From Blasia pusilla (Eukaryota; Marchantiophyta; Marchantiopsida; Blasiales): a stretch of 64,000 nt of DNA. The stretch covers positions 15,438,001 through 15,502,000 of the forward strand of contig CM114275.1 of assembly GCA_050084515.1 (NCBI GenBank), in the 5' to 3' direction. A program made the position numbers and the translations under genes. Positions 1 to 12,232 of the stretch are shown in pieces. A model generated the notes under the pieces. That model was not told the origin of the DNA. It was given only the letters and a program-made list of their open reading frames with translations, and did not search any database. Within the stretch, counting starts at the first letter, position 1. Each line of letters starts with the position of its first letter.

Positions 1-600
1 ATAAAATAAAGTGAATGGATAAGTGGATAATATGGTAAGCACTCCATCTTAGAATTAAGGACGCCGAGAAATAAACCTGAAAATTCATAAGAGTGTCGGG
101 AGGATCGAGGTAAATAGAAAGCATTCCATCTTCCACACACATTACGCTCGAAGAAAATCATAATTTATTATAAAATTGGAAGTGGGAAGTTGTTATGCAT
201 AGCCAAAGGAAAGTATTCCTCTCTTTCCTTTACCATTTTTTGTTTGTGTATTTTAGTTACTTAGTGCCAGATAAAAGAATTCCACCTTTCCTATACTATT
301 CGAGAGAAGTCTCATAGCCACGGTTGGAGTATTACATCCTTTTGTTACTCAAAGAAACGAAAAGCATGTGTAAAACTACAAAATAAACTGAATGGATGAG
401 TGGATAGTGTTGAAAGAATTTCTTCTTAAAATTAAGAGGACCAAAAAATAAAGGGAGAATTTCTAAAATTTTCGAGAGATTCCACGTTTATACAAAGAAT
501 TCCATCTCCTAGTTAGATATAGGGATCGGTAAATAATGCTAATATATTGCAAATATGAGATGGCAAACAAAATAATTCACCTCAAGCAAAGGTAAAAAAT
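1..600. repeat. Satellite-like ~377-bp tandem units, left copy
   Basis: Two successive units begin near 4 and 381 with the same words (a run like AAATAAACTGAATGGAT, then AAGTGGATA, CACTCCATCTTAGAATTAAG and AAGCATTCCATC). The second unit breaks off near 560-600. Related units reappear at 1,897 and 2,286, so this is a diverged tandem family rather than unique sequence. No open frame or RNA gene is seen. It could instead be the inside of an unrecognised non-coding element. Confidence 0.6.
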
Positions 601-672
601 TGGAATACATTATGCTATCCTCCATAGCAATGTAAGTATAGCTTTTATTGGAGCTTTGTAGTCTGAGAGCTC

Positions 673-1112
673 TGTCACATCTTTTAGGATATATCGGTGA
701 GATCTAGTAGAGGGCCTTCGCAGACAGTGGAGGACACGCTCAGGAGATTGAGGATGACCTACTAAGGCCCCAGGAAACCTGGTTTCCCCTTCGTTTCGGC
801 TCATTTAGCCATATTGAGGTACTTACTATTTTAAGTAATTATCATTTTAAATATATGATCATATTTTCTATTTTTTGTAAGTGGCCCTTGAACTCCTACA
901 TCACGTCAAGAGCCAAGAAGATGACTTGGGAGCATAGGTTACCATGAAGAGAGCTTGGGAGAGGGGAGAGGTATACTTCAAGGCGAGAGAGCTTGAGAGC
1001 TCATTCTCTCTTTGTTGAACCTCTTGGCATGAGGCCGCGGAGCTATGATCTTGCTTGCCTTGTGTGTGTAACCTAAGCCTCTCATTAGGAGAGTGGGTCA
1101 ATTGGACCATGC
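673..1112 (+). mobile_element. LTR fragment of the gypsy E1 family (B1 type)
   Basis: The sequence starts TGTCACATCTTTTAGGATA and shares long blocks with 40,030-40,450 and 46,950-47,240. Examples are GGAAACCTGGTTTCCCC, GAGCATAGGTTACC, GAGAGCTTGGGAGAG, and CTCATTCTCTCTTTGTTGAA followed by CCTCTTGGCA. Those other copies are the terminal repeats of methyltransferase-bearing gypsy elements, so this is probably a solo or truncated LTR of the same family, inserted in the ~377-bp repeats. No target duplication was found. Similarity ends near 1,112. Confidence 0.65.
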
Positions 1113-1790
1113 ACATAATGGATAAACTTCAAAATGATGATTGAAATAATTAATGTCTAAGGACGTAAATTAATTCCATTTCTTCATGCAAGTTCAAGGT
1201 AGATATTAAACAAGACTTCCTTGGAATTAACATGGATTCAAATAACGAAAGCCTTGACACAACCATTTATTCCATGATCACATACCACATCTACAATTAT
1301 AACTATTTCAATAACAAATAGTTTACATTCAATATCCTTCAAGAAATTCCACAAAGTTTATGGAAATAATTATACCAAGATAATTGTGTTTACATTGAAT
1401 TTCAATTAATATAAGTATAATGTTACTAAGTTGAACGTACTCTATAAAATAAAGTGATGAACCTCGAGAACATTATATTAAATTTTAATCAAGATTGAGT
1501 GGTTGCGTCGTTGTCAGTGAACACATTCTTCTAGTACTAGGTTACCGGGAAGGGCTATTTTAGGCTTAGGACCTCCATAAGTTTTTTAATTCCCAAATCA
1601 TGGCTTGTTGATGATTCAACACAGACATAGCTTATACACACAAATAATTTTACTCTTGCAACCAAATCTATATATTTGAATCGTTTGGAAACTTTGTCGA
1701 TACTACCTATGTATGTAATGGCATACAAGGATAAGTAATGTTCATATCTTGTAAACATTCGATGGTGAGTAGAATATTCCACCTTTAACC
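1113..1790. other. AT-rich interval, no gene recognised
   Basis: Short open stretches only, none with a recognisable domain. It separates the LTR fragment from the second block of ~377-bp units. Confidence 0.5.
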
Positions 1791-2370
1791 AAAGGGAAAA
1801 AATTGGAAGGCAAAATGGGAAGATTTTGCAGTTGGTAATGGAAAACCTTAAACCCTTCTATTAACCAAACAAATAGAAAATAGGTTTAAAACTATAAAAT
1901 AAACTGAACGGAGAAGTGGATAATATGGTAAGTATTCCATCTTAGAATTAAGCAGACCAAGAAATTAAGAGGAAATTCATATAAGTATCGGGAATTTTGG
2001 GGTAAATACAAAGGATTCCATCTTCCAAGCACATTACACACGAAGGTAGTGAAAACTTATTGTAGATTTGGAAATGGGAAGCTGATGTGCATAGAGAAAA
2101 GGAAAGTATTCCACTCTTTCTTTTACCATTTTTTTTCTGTGTTGTAGCTAGTTAGCGGAAAAAAGAAAGCATTCCAACTTTGCCATACGATTCTAGAGAA
2201 GCCCCATTGCCACGGTCTAGGGAATTACACCCTTTTGTTAGGGCTTGTATTACTCAAACATACGGAAAGCATGTGTAAAAGTATAGAATAAGATGAATGG
2301 ATTAGTGGTAAATATGGAAAGCACTCCAACATTAAATTAATAGGACCACAAAAATAGACCGCTTTATCAT
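1791..2370. repeat. Satellite-like ~377-bp tandem units, right copy
   Basis: Units beginning near 1,897 and 2,286 (389 bp apart) repeat the words of the first block: GTGGATAATATGGTAAG, CCATCTTAGAATTAAG, GGATTCCATCTTCCA, AAAGGAAAGTATTCC and AAAGCATGTGTAAAA. The distance from the unit at 381 to the one at 1,897 is close to four periods, although foreign LTR sequence lies between them. No coding potential is seen. Confidence 0.6.
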
Positions 2371-2972
2371 AGTAGTATAGTGTTTTTCCTCACCATTTTT
2401 TAATATGGTGTGCTAGAGTTATCTTTGGAAGTGAAGTCTGTATTTCAACTATCTTTTCACAGAGTGGAGAGCATTTTATGTATCCCCATTGAGTGGAAAA
2501 CATTGTGCTCTTGTAACCTATTTTCTCAATTTTTGTAAAAGAGAGAATGAGGACCGATTCCAAACATCATCTAAAAGGACATGTTGCCTACCTATGAAAT
2601 GAGAGTGTGTATATTCTCTGCTTCTACTTTTTATGTGTTAGTGTCCACGAATATAATGATAGAACACCTGATAGCTCCATGAAGGGATTCATTACAGATA
2701 AAATCAGGGAAAAGGATTCTGAAAGTATCATGTTTGTTATGAAGATATGTTCCAATATGCCGTGAGATACTTAATGGTCATACAATGAAATCATTTGTCC
2801 AAGGCCAAAAAGGTGAAATAAAAGCACATATTGAAGTCAAGTAAGACAATCTGGGATCAAAACAAGGTAGAAAATAAATTTAGAGAGATTTACTCACAAT
2901 GTGAACTCACATATTACGTAGGAACATAATTCATCAATTAAGGGGGGGGAGATTTCTACGTAAGCTTTGTGG
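2371..2972. other. Intergenic, nothing recognised
   Basis: AT-rich sequence with a G run at 2,942-2,949. It lies just downstream of the minus-strand stop codon at 2,973-2,975. No gene, RNA or repeat was identified. Confidence 0.4.
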
Positions 2973-4500
2973 TCAGAGATCAAAGGAAATCTGAGCACAT
3001 AGAAATTCCCAAACACTACGATTCTGATCTAAACATTGGAGGACCTCTCTATTTGCCACACTCAATTTGTCGCGCCCCTACTCTCCTTGAACGCCAATCT
3101 CTAGTGTTGCAGAAGCGTACCTTCAGTAGGACACGATCTCATCGCCGATCTGCACCCAAACACGCACTCTCGTTAGTTGGATCCGGGCCAACCAGCGTTC
3201 CAACCCACCGAGTTCTCAATTCGGCGTCTCATCAATCTCAACCTTTCTTAATTCCTAGTTTCCAAAACATGGCAAGTCCTTCAAGACTTGGAACAGACTT
3301 CTTGGTTAGTCCAGGGATATGAAATGGCACTTGCGCGCCTAGCGATCCCAACTATTCAACGGACCTCGTGTGAGCTCCAAACCGAGACCCAAGTAATTGA
3401 GTTGCGGGGTGAAATCCAAGAGGGACGTCTAAAATTGCCTCAATAGACTTGGTGCAGGTTTTCCAACCCAACCCCCAAACTCGCGTTCCGTTCCATGCCC
3501 TTGAGCCACCTTCCGGCGCCCAAAGTGGGGTTTGGGTTCCAAGCACTCTCGAAGACCTTCCCCCTTACTAGTACTTCTGGGGTTCTCCAATAAACCCCCC
3601 TGGAAAAGGAGGGTCGGGCCCTTCATTGTGGCCCTCAACCCGACTCCACTTACAGTTGTTTCCGGGTTGTTTCTCAGCCACTGCTTAGGCGTTTGCAGAG
3701 ATCTTTAGTGCGTTTGAACCGGCTTTCCAGAAGCCTTCCAATGCACTCTTATTTAATCCAAATGCATCTTGGAGCTATAAGTTATGGTTATAAATACAGT
3801 CAGAAACTCTCAAACGCTAGTGGCGTTCCAAATCCAAATTCTTCCTTTTGGCAACCCACTTTCTAGACTCGACTTCTTTCAAGTCTCATTCCGCGTTTGG
3901 TCCAGGTTTCTCGGTCACGACCAAAACATCTGAAACGCGAAGCCTAGCTCGTGTCTTGTCTCTTGTCTCCTCTTCGAGATTACTCCAACGCGCAAACCAT
4001 CTTAGCGTGAGCTCGCAAATGTTCTGATGTTCCGCTTGGCACTCGTTTGGTTATGAGGGTCGCGACACAATTGAAGGATATTTTCATGTGTCAAGAGTTC
4101 TTGTACCTGCAACACAAACTTCTCAATGATTTGAGGTAAGCCATTGATGGTTTTTTCAGACATGGAAGTTTCGAGCTTCTGTAGAGAAATGCGCACAGAT
4201 AGAAATCCATGCACAATCATTTCCCTAGTATTGCAAACATCTGAAATGACCTTCAACCTGTGTGATAACTCTTGCAGTTCTACAAATGATCCCTTGTGAG
4301 ACTTGGTTGGCTTCTTTCCCCATAAAAATCTTCACAAATGCATTGTTGAATTTTTTGTTCAAATCTGACAATGATAAGCTGGTAGTATAAATTTCAGAGC
4401 AAGAATCACTTCTAGCACCTTTCTTCACGCGTTTTGCATCGTCCCCATCTGATTCATGGCCTCTATCCCCTTCTTTAAGTCCTTGTGCACGTCTGGAAGC
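2973..4500 (-). pseudogene. C-terminal exon of a minus-strand gene, split by a solo LTR
   Basis: On the minus strand a frame runs from about 4,290 to 4,073 (containing LQELSHRLKVISDV and VQELLTHENILQL). It continues without a stop on the far side of the inserted LTR at 3,067 (SVANREVLQCLDQ and on to CAQISFDL) and ends at a TGA at 2,973-2,975. One copy of the CAATT target duplication supplies the joining codons, so the LTR landed in a coding exon. Further upstream (4,290-4,500) are more coding-looking but frameshifted pieces, including an acidic/basic stretch (GDRGHESDGDDAKRVKKG). It is probably the tail of the MULE/SWIM gene immediately upstream, since both share strand and order. No domain is recognised and the function is unknown. 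Confidence 0.55.
3068..4067. mobile_element. Solo LTR, 1,000 bp, with CAATT target duplication
   Basis: The element begins TGTCGCGCCCCT and ends AGGGTCGCGACA. These are 12-bp terminal inverted repeats with one mismatch, and the termini are TG...CA. CAATT is present on both sides (3,063-3,067 and 4,068-4,072), so both borders are exact. No protein domain is seen inside. With LTR-type termini, 5-bp duplications and no internal region, a solo LTR left by recombination between two LTRs is the simplest reading; a non-autonomous element is the alternative. Diverged fragments of the same family lie at 40,745-41,071 and 46,656-46,891. Confidence 0.8.
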
Positions 4501-4921
4501 CTATTGGAGCTGGATCAATCCTCTGGTCCTCTTCATTGCACGAGTTTTGTCCATGGTGACAGATCAAAATTGAATCGTTGAGATAAGAAGAACTTCTTCA
4601 CACTCGTTTCCCTTGATTCACACTTGTTTAATCTCCCGTCAACCTGAAGATTGAAATTATTCATTGGAGCTGAGCCCTTATGTATCGCGATGTCCCTCTC
4701 TCAAGAATCCAAATGCCCAGGGCCGGCGGAAGACCCTATGATCGATGCCGTTGATATATGTGCCGCTACCCGTGGAGATCCCGTGAAGATCCGCCGATCT
4801 GGAATACCTTCTATGAATTCCAGAAGCCCCAATTCTCCATATACACTGACATCAAAACTACAACAAAATCACGTGCATGTGGCACCATCCATATTCAAAA
4901 GCACTGATCTTGCCTGTGTGT

Positions 4922-7900
4922 CTAGCTCATCTTGCAAGCCCAATCTCTTCTTTTTGGTCTTGGCTTTGGAAAGGATGGTAACCTACTTGAGCTTCCATCC
5001 TGGGATGAACACAAGACTGTATTATATCCTAATCCATGTTGTGTACTCCGTCTTTTTGCTTTTTCTGACCAGCGCTCAATGTTCGACTTCACTCGTTTGA
5101 CAAAATTATTGTTTTGGAAACCATCATTGTATGTGTGAAAGGGGTTTCCAGGCTGCTGTGTCAAGCCGTTTCTAACAACAACTTTTGTTGTTTCAATCCG
5201 ACCATTTATTTCCCTCAAAATTTTAGACGCCATTCTTAAAAGAAAGTCACTACCATGACAATGATTTTGCAACTCATAGTTCAGTTTGTCCATAGCAGCC
5301 TCCATTTCTTGGGTTCAACCCGAGAAATTCAATTCTTCGACTATTGCTGCTGTCTCAAGTGAAGGGCTTATACTCGTCTTTGTGTGTGGAATGTATTCTG
5401 AAAGATACTTCAGATTCAAATAATCATATTCAAGCTGAAACCTGAAAAACATATCATAAATAATATCCAAATTGTCTCAATCTACTTGCACTACAAGATT
5501 TTTTATTAGTATTTCAAAGGAAACCTAGTATTTCGTTGAGATCGAGGAGGTCGCCGGAGATATGATTTTCAATAGATCTTGAATTCGTCACTGTCATTTT
5601 TAGTTGTGCAATTTGTCCCCATTTGGTGTCCAATCTTCTTCCAAGTATATTCACAAGATCCTCTTCGTTGTAATCCTCTCGTAACAAAGCTCCAATCTGG
5701 AGAGAGATCTCATCATAGAAATCATGATACTTGCATTAGAAGATGGACAATGTGACAAATTATGGTATCCATAAAAAAAACATATGTATTTCTTACCATG
5801 TGCTTGCAGATGTTTCCCTTTAGGGACCAAGGACACTCACAATGACCCCATTCGGTGTCATAGTTGTATACTTCATGCCATTTTGTTGGTATTGTTTGGC
5901 TCTTGACACATGCCATCCTCACTTGCCCCCTTGATTCAATAAGCTACACATTGCCCGTTGGGATTTCTCTTCCTTTCAATACTGCATTATTCACATATTT
6001 CTCTTCTGCTGTGTTTTGTACAAAACTTTTTTTTTCAGCAAGTGAATGTGAAAATACCAAGCCTCTACAAAACTGCTCAGCTTCCAAACTAGGTAGTCTC
6101 CTCTTCTTCGAGGAATACTCTTGTTGTCATCAGCAAGAACGACTTTCATGCTTCCATGATATGCTTCAATTGCACCGTTCGTGTCTTGGTTTGCATGAGG
6201 GTAGTCCCTTGCCACTTTCACCCACTTACCTGTGCTCGAACAGAAACACATGGATTTATAGTTAATCCAGAAATCTACAATATTCTAGCGAACCAGCCGA
6301 AGAAAATATCACTCACAAACACCAATTATGTAATTATTGCAAATATATCAGGAGAAACAAAGACACCCACATGATTTCGGCTCCCAATAAGTCCTTATAT
6401 AGTTGATGAATTCAACTTCCTCTTTGAAGTCTGAATAGAATTTTTGCAGCAAGATCTTTGCATCATCCAAGATCACACCTCTAATGTATGTGCCACACCG
6501 ATTTACGTACATAATTTCTCCTAGTCGTCGTGACATGTGAGCTCTCATGATTGCACATCGAACCTTTCGTTTCAGCTACTTCAACCAGTCATGGCATACA
6601 CGCCAGAGACACAATATGATACTTGAGTTGGCAAATATTACCCTACAAGTAAAGTTATTGGTGAGTTACAGCATGATTGAAAACAAATACCCGGAATATC
6701 TTCCAGGCATGTGACCAATATGCCTATGTAACAGAATGACAAGTCATATTGAAAAACAAAAACACAGCTATGGAATGACTCTGTAGCAAGAGAATACTTC
6801 AGTGCATATCCTTAATGTACCTCAATGCATTTTGCTCGGTGTTGGCATCGTCTACTATGATTGCATTTGGCTCCCAAGAGGGTTGTTGTCTTCTACACTT
6901 GGTTACCACTACATGAAGCCATTTCACCAAGTGCACCTCCTTGGAGCTACTGGTCAAAATCCATGCTACAAGTATTCCAGTGTGGTGCTCATCAAACCCT
7001 AAGATGGTATACAAAGAAAACTGCACACAAAACTCCAACACATCAAGATTGTTACAAGTAGACATGAAATTCAACTTTGCAAATTTTTTTGTAGTGTAGA
7101 TATGAATAAAGAGTAACGAACCTTGCTTTGATTGGTGCCAAACGTACTATCCATGCTAAGAACACTGTTGTGTCCGTATTTCACCATCAATTGAAATTGC
7201 CAAACGCTCTAGAATCCCAATATGAAAGGTCTTGTTTCATCAAAATAAGGCTCATAAAAGAAGACCTTCTCTGGATAGAGGTTTACAAAGGTACTCAAAG
7301 ATTCATTTTCATCTATACAAAACTAGAAAGTCTCCATATTCAAGGACTTCTTTGCATTTGCAATATCATGCATTTGTAGGAAATCATCCCTCGTCATACT
7401 CCCCTCAACCTCAAGAGAGGTGTCAGATCTCATTTTAAGCATCCTCCCATGCTCGCACATAATCTGGTGGGGCTTTACTCCGAGTCAAAGCCTCTCATTT
7501 ATGTAACATCTCAACTCCTTTGAGATCCTAGGAGCATACATTTTAGGAGTGTCCAAACTTATTGGGTCGTTATTGCTATGGCATGGCATCCCATCCTTGT
7601 CAACATGTAATCTATGTTTGTAAATGATCTTAGCCACATGCAGTGGAGCCTTGACTTCAGATACAGAAAAGTGACAGAGACACCCTCGCTTCCAACTATC
7701 TCCCCATACGATTTTTTGGGCACGAGGCCGACTTCCTGGGCCTGATTTGGGGATGCTTGACCTGTAAAAAAATAAAGGAATGCATTCCATCATACATAAA
7801 TATAGTATCTCTCCAGCAGGGACGAAAAAAATGGAAATAAATTGAATGCATTATATACAACAACAAAAGATGATTGATCACCTTCCTTGTTCCTATCATT

Positions 7901-8342
7901 ATTCCACTGTAAAAAAATATACCACTTATCCTTGCTCACATGCTCACAACCGGTTGATGGAAGTGTCGCTTGTCTTGACGTCCGTAAGCACAATAGTATA
8001 TGGTGTATGATGATTCCTCGCCTTCGTCTCCTCCTAATCTTTCTCCTCTGCACTTGGATGTGCCCTTCCAAAAGCTGGTGGGGTTTACATTGTCTCCATT
8101 ACCCTCCCCCTGATAATGAAGTCCTCCAACCTATGCCAGTGGATATACGCTCCATTATAGAGATCCCAATGGAGATCTTTTGCTGATATGTACCACGTCG
8201 GCAAGTCTGCTTGGAGTTCCATCATCTTCATGACTAGAATTCTGCTTGTCAATGCACTTCTATTTCCATGCGCATTCTCCTCCACTTGTTCATGTGATGG
8301 AGGAAGGGTTGATGTCAAGTCAATAGGATTGTCGATGTCCAT
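4922..8342 (-). pseudogene. MULE/FAR1-like transposase gene with SWIM zinc finger (decayed, multi-exon)
   Basis: Several minus-strand pieces appear in transposase order. From 8,342, N-terminal exons begin MDIDNPIDL. Around 7,500-7,740 is a basic cysteine-containing segment (KRGCLCHFSVSEV, VDKDGMPCH). Around 6,800-7,040 is the MULE transposase core (GFDEHHTGILVAWIL, then NAIIVDDANTEQNA). At 6,350-6,550 is a FINYIRTYWEPK block, and at 6,200-6,250 NQDTNGAIEAYHGSMK. At 5,800-5,850 is a SWIM finger C-E-C...C-K-H, ending at a good GTAAGA splice donor at 5,796. A basic tail follows at 4,922-5,305. Such proteins are Mutator transposases or domesticated FAR1/FHY3-type DNA-binding regulators. The piece between the YHGSMK block and the SWIM finger needs a frameshift and crosses a stop, so I call it decayed. 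Exon borders are only approximate. Confidence 0.65.
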
Positions 8343-10440
8343 ACTTACATGTACACAAGCATTTGATTATAATGCATGAGAAAAGTCATGTGATCTTCAC
8401 AAAAAAAGAACAAGTAACGAAAGTAAAGAAACCGTAAGATTGTGAGAAATGACGGAATGCCTTTCAATAGTACAGATTCTACCCCAAATGCCTCAATGGC
8501 ATTGGAATCATCACGTTTTATCTTCGTAGGAAAGGACTAATTGTAACACAGTACTCTACAACACTCAAAGTGATGCCTACTTACTCTTTACAGAGTCATG
8601 TCATTTTCAAAACATACTCGTTTACGCTCCTTTACAAGTATCACAGAAAATGGTGTGAATGGTCATAATGTAAGCACACTAAGATCCTAAACAGAAAGTA
8701 AATTTAACCCACAATAGAAAGTGATAAGGGGATGATGTCCTTTCTTGAACATACCTCTTTAATTCCCTACCCTCATAGAAAATGGGTGAACATTCGCAAC
8801 ATAAGCACACACAGAGCCTACACAGAAAGTAAACTTAATCTATAGTACTAAATCAAAGCTCAAATATGATAGCCATCGAACAAAAATCCTTAAAATACAT
8901 ACTAAACAAGCTCAACCATTCCAATATATCAGATAAATCATGTGATCCTCGACAAAAACCTCGAAAGTAATCAATCTCATAAAGTAATATAAGTGAGAAG
9001 TGACGGAATACCTTTCGGTTGTACAAACTCTACTCCTAAAGCCTTGCAATATAGATATTGTGAGTCCCTATATGGAAACTGAATTTTACCAACAATACCA
9101 CCCTATAGTTCAAGTGACGGAATACCTTTCAATAGTACATGGTATACTCCTATAGCCTTAGATAACATCCAAATCATCAAGAATGCTTTTCAAAAGACAT
9201 GAGTGTAACAGAGTCTTCTCTAGCTTTTGTAGTGATTTAATTTTCAAAACATACGCCTTTACTCTCCTACTATCGTACAAAATGGATGAATATCTACAAT
9301 ATAGATACTCTGAGTGCCTATATGGAAACTGAAATTTTACCTAAAATACCACCCTACAGCTGAAACATTATAGGTATCTTCCAATAAAACAAGGCAGGTA
9401 ATCAAACTAAAAAAGTAGTAGACAAACACTAAGAGTGTGAGATATGTCGGAATACCTTTCGGTTGTAGATGCTCTAAGAGAAATCCTATAAGTACCTACA
9501 ACTTACTCATCTCAAGAGCAAAAACACGAAAATCGATTATTGGTGTAGGGAGTGATTTACATGGGAAGCGAGAAGGTTTAAGGTATACTTTCCTTTGAGA
9601 TCAAACAAGAAGTAAAACAACAAACTCATATTCGAAAAAATATCTGATATTCAAGAAGAAGAAGAGGATGAATGAATCCCACAAATACCAAAGAAAGACC
9701 AAGAGTATTAAGATGAAAAAACGCCTTCAAGATAGATTTTCTCAATTTTCTAACAATTGGAATGAGATCATTCTCACAATACACATTTTATAGTCGCCTA
9801 TTGTCAAACTAACAAAGTCAAAAAATTAATAGTATGGTAGTGGCCTTGGCGGAAATCCTTTTGATATAACTATATTTGCTCCAAAAAATGCACTATGATT
9901 GCGACATTGACGGAATATTTTCTGGTAGTACTATATCTGATCTGAAAGCCCCATTTGCAAGCAAAAGCACATGTTTGCTTCACATGATAAGAGTGTTACA
10001 AACTAGTTTCTATCACTAAGAGTGAGGTCATTCTCAACCTCACATTTACACTCCTAATTTCATAAACAATGTGAAGAAAGAACATGTGAAGACATGGAGT
10101 TCGTACATCGAATCTTATTTAATCCAGAATTCTAAAAGAGAGCTCTTCGTATCCTACTAAAAATAAGTCTCGGAGACCATAAACCATACTATAAGCGTGT
10201 ATGGAGTTGGAGTCACAAATATTACTCTAGGAATAATTGTACAATGATTCAAAGGAATCTCTATAAGAAAGATGTCCCAATTTTTGGCCATGTGAAACCA
10301 AAATCCGCTCCAACCTGAATAAAACACATCAATAAAACTTATGAATTATAAACATAACTTTGTTATCCAAAATGATCTCCTCAACATGTTGAAAGAAAAG
10401 AAAACTAACAAAAGAATGCACTCATTAACAAAATTAAAAA
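8343..10440. repeat. AT-rich region with diverged direct repeats around an ACGGAATACCTTTC motif
   Basis: Related phrases recur near 8,450, 9,003, 9,117, 9,447, 9,850 and 9,908. The pattern is GTGAGA, then GACGGAATACCTTTC, then a GGTTGTAC or AATAGTAC box, then CTCTACTCC and AAAGCC. Longer words also recur, such as TATAGATACTCTGAGTGCC near 9,300 and its relative near 9,050. The copies are irregularly spaced and strongly diverged. No gene is seen. Confidence 0.5.
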
Positions 10441-10449
10441 ATTGTTAGC

Positions 10450-11915
10450 TAATTCTTACGCCGCTTTCGCCCCATTATTGATTTGCCATATACATTTTTC
10501 CTTTTTGCCCGTCGAGTGGGTGGTCTAGCCAACATATCTTAAAGGACCTCCGACCTTGTCTTCCCTAGTTCTCTACACTCCTCCATAGTGGGAGATAACC
10601 CCGTGTGTTTTGGAATATTCTTGGGCCTTATGTCCATGTCATCCACAAGAAGATCCATGTTTGTCTTCGCCATGATTTGAGTGACACCAACTTGGGAGGC
10701 ATTTGGAAAATCTCTTTCCACCTCCCCGCACTCGGCAGCATTGGCTACTTGGCTCGTGGGTGGAGGAATACCCCACTCATCCTTGATCTCATGGAGATCT
10801 CTTAGAATCTAGCTATCAGAAATTTGATCAATGGGATCCATATCATCCAATGAAGCTAAAACCCCCACTGTGTACATTGCCCTCCTCTCCATTCTGCATT
10901 GATACCCTCTTCTTTCCCTTTCTATTTCTTGGTACATATGAAGAAGAAACCTTCAAAAGATTCTTCCTCAAAGCATAAAGGTCATGGGTAGAAGGTCTCT
11001 CAATGGATGAACCTCCAACAATAGGATCATCATCATCACTAGCCAAACCCTCTTTTGTTGTCTCATGAAAATCCAAAGTACTACCAATGGGAGTAAAGAA
11101 AACATCAGGGGTAGAGATATGGGATATACTATCATTTATGCATCCCACTTGGCTGCACAAAGTCTCTACAATACCCACAGTGTCAACTACAACATCTCTA
11201 AATCATCCACTTTATGAGCTCGTGCCATTTCCTCCAAATCACCCTCCAACATCTCTGATGAAACTCTGGATGTGCTCGGAATAACTTCCGTATGATGGTA
11301 AATATCACCTCATACGGTAATTCCAATCTCACAATCATCCCCACCACCATCACATCCAATTGCTGGAATGCCTTTCTCCAAACCTACAACACTAAAAGGT
11401 ACTCCAAGACTTCCCTCCAAAACTCCAATTGAATCTACAATGTCTACATGCAAGGGAGCAAATACATTCCCCATCCACATGAGAGCTACCCTGAAAATTC
11501 ACCTCAACACGAGGAGACCCAATGCCACATTCACCACCACACACAGTAGCTGGAAAGCCTTCCACAACTGCAGCAAGAGAAGGTACTCCTAGACCAACCT
11601 CCGGTAGTCCAACTGAACGTAAAGTCTCTGTATGCAAGGGAGAAGACTCACCAACACGTTTCCCATCCACATGAGAGCTACCCTTCAATATCTCTCCTTG
11701 TGGCAAGTTAATCTCAACACACGGAGACCCAACACCACCACCATCACATAATGGCTTGAAAAATTTCCATCACTGCACCACTAGAAGATACTCCAATAAC
11801 AACCTCCAGTACTCCAACTGAAAGTAAAGTCTCTTCATGTGAGGGAGGAGACTCACCAACATATTCCCCAACCACATAAGAGCTACCCTTCAAGATTTCT
11901 CCTTGTGGAAGGTTC
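10450..11915 (-). pseudogene. 3' part of the BED-finger gene, downstream of the copia insertion
   Basis: Minus-strand open stretches continue the gene that starts at 18,378. They include an internal repetitive region (11,350-11,915), an acidic-to-basic segment (about 10,843-11,178, with DDDDPIVGGSS and PRNRKGKKR), and a C-terminal piece ending in basic clusters (GRKRRKN) near 10,455. The basic ends look like nuclear localisation signals. No catalytic domain is recognised. Reading frames change several times, so unseen introns or decay are both possible. Continuity with 17,212-18,378 rests on the target duplication and on the ~195-bp repeat that resumes exactly across the insertion. Confidence 0.5.
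11345..11915 (-). repeat. ~192-205 bp tandem repeat inside the BED-finger gene
   Basis: The word CCATCCACATGAGAGCTACC occurs near 11,471 and 11,663, and in altered form near 11,868, giving steps of 192 and 205 bp. Each unit also holds GGTACTCC, CCAACTGAA and AAAGTCTCT words. On the minus strand the units encode similar 64-68 residue modules (LPQGEILKGSS, VGESP, SVG.LEV). The last unit is interrupted by the copia element and resumes at 17,207. A partial earlier unit starts near 11,345. Confidence 0.7.
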
Positions 11916-11920
11916 ATCTC
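11916..11920. repeat. Target-site duplication ATCTC (left of copia)
   Basis: ATCTC immediately precedes the left LTR and is repeated at 17,207-17,211 after the right LTR. This defines the copia insertion exactly. Confidence 0.85.
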
Positions 11921-12232
11921 TATTGAAGATTGAGTTACAATCAAGCTCATGAGACACCTAAACTGCTACATTTGGCACTCACACAAAGTAGGGAAGCTTA
12001 ATCTTGGTTAGTCAATTAAGCACGATTATCTTAACTAGGGTTAGTTAATCACAGTTAGGTTAACTCGAGACTATGGTTAAGGATAGGATTAGGGTTGCTT
12101 GTACATACCCTATATAATCGAGAAGAGGACTAGCCTCCACTCATTCTCTCATTTCAAATTTCGTTCTCCATGGTGGTGTGTGTGTGTGAGAGCCATTTTC
12201 CACCTATTATGCTTGTTTAGCAATTTTCCACA
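11921..12232 (+). repeat. Copia 5' LTR
   Basis: Begins TATTGAAGATTGAG and ends TTTTCCACA, directly before the primer site. It contains a likely TATA box (CCTATATAAT near 12,109-12,118) followed by a TCATTCTCTC stretch and a (TG)n run. The paired copy is at 16,893-17,206, and both start TA rather than the usual TG. Confidence 0.88.

Noticed and set aside
8343-10100. CRISPR-like array suggested by recurrent short motifs
   Set aside because: Spacing is irregular, copies are diverged, the sequence is eukaryotic, and no cas-like gene is present.
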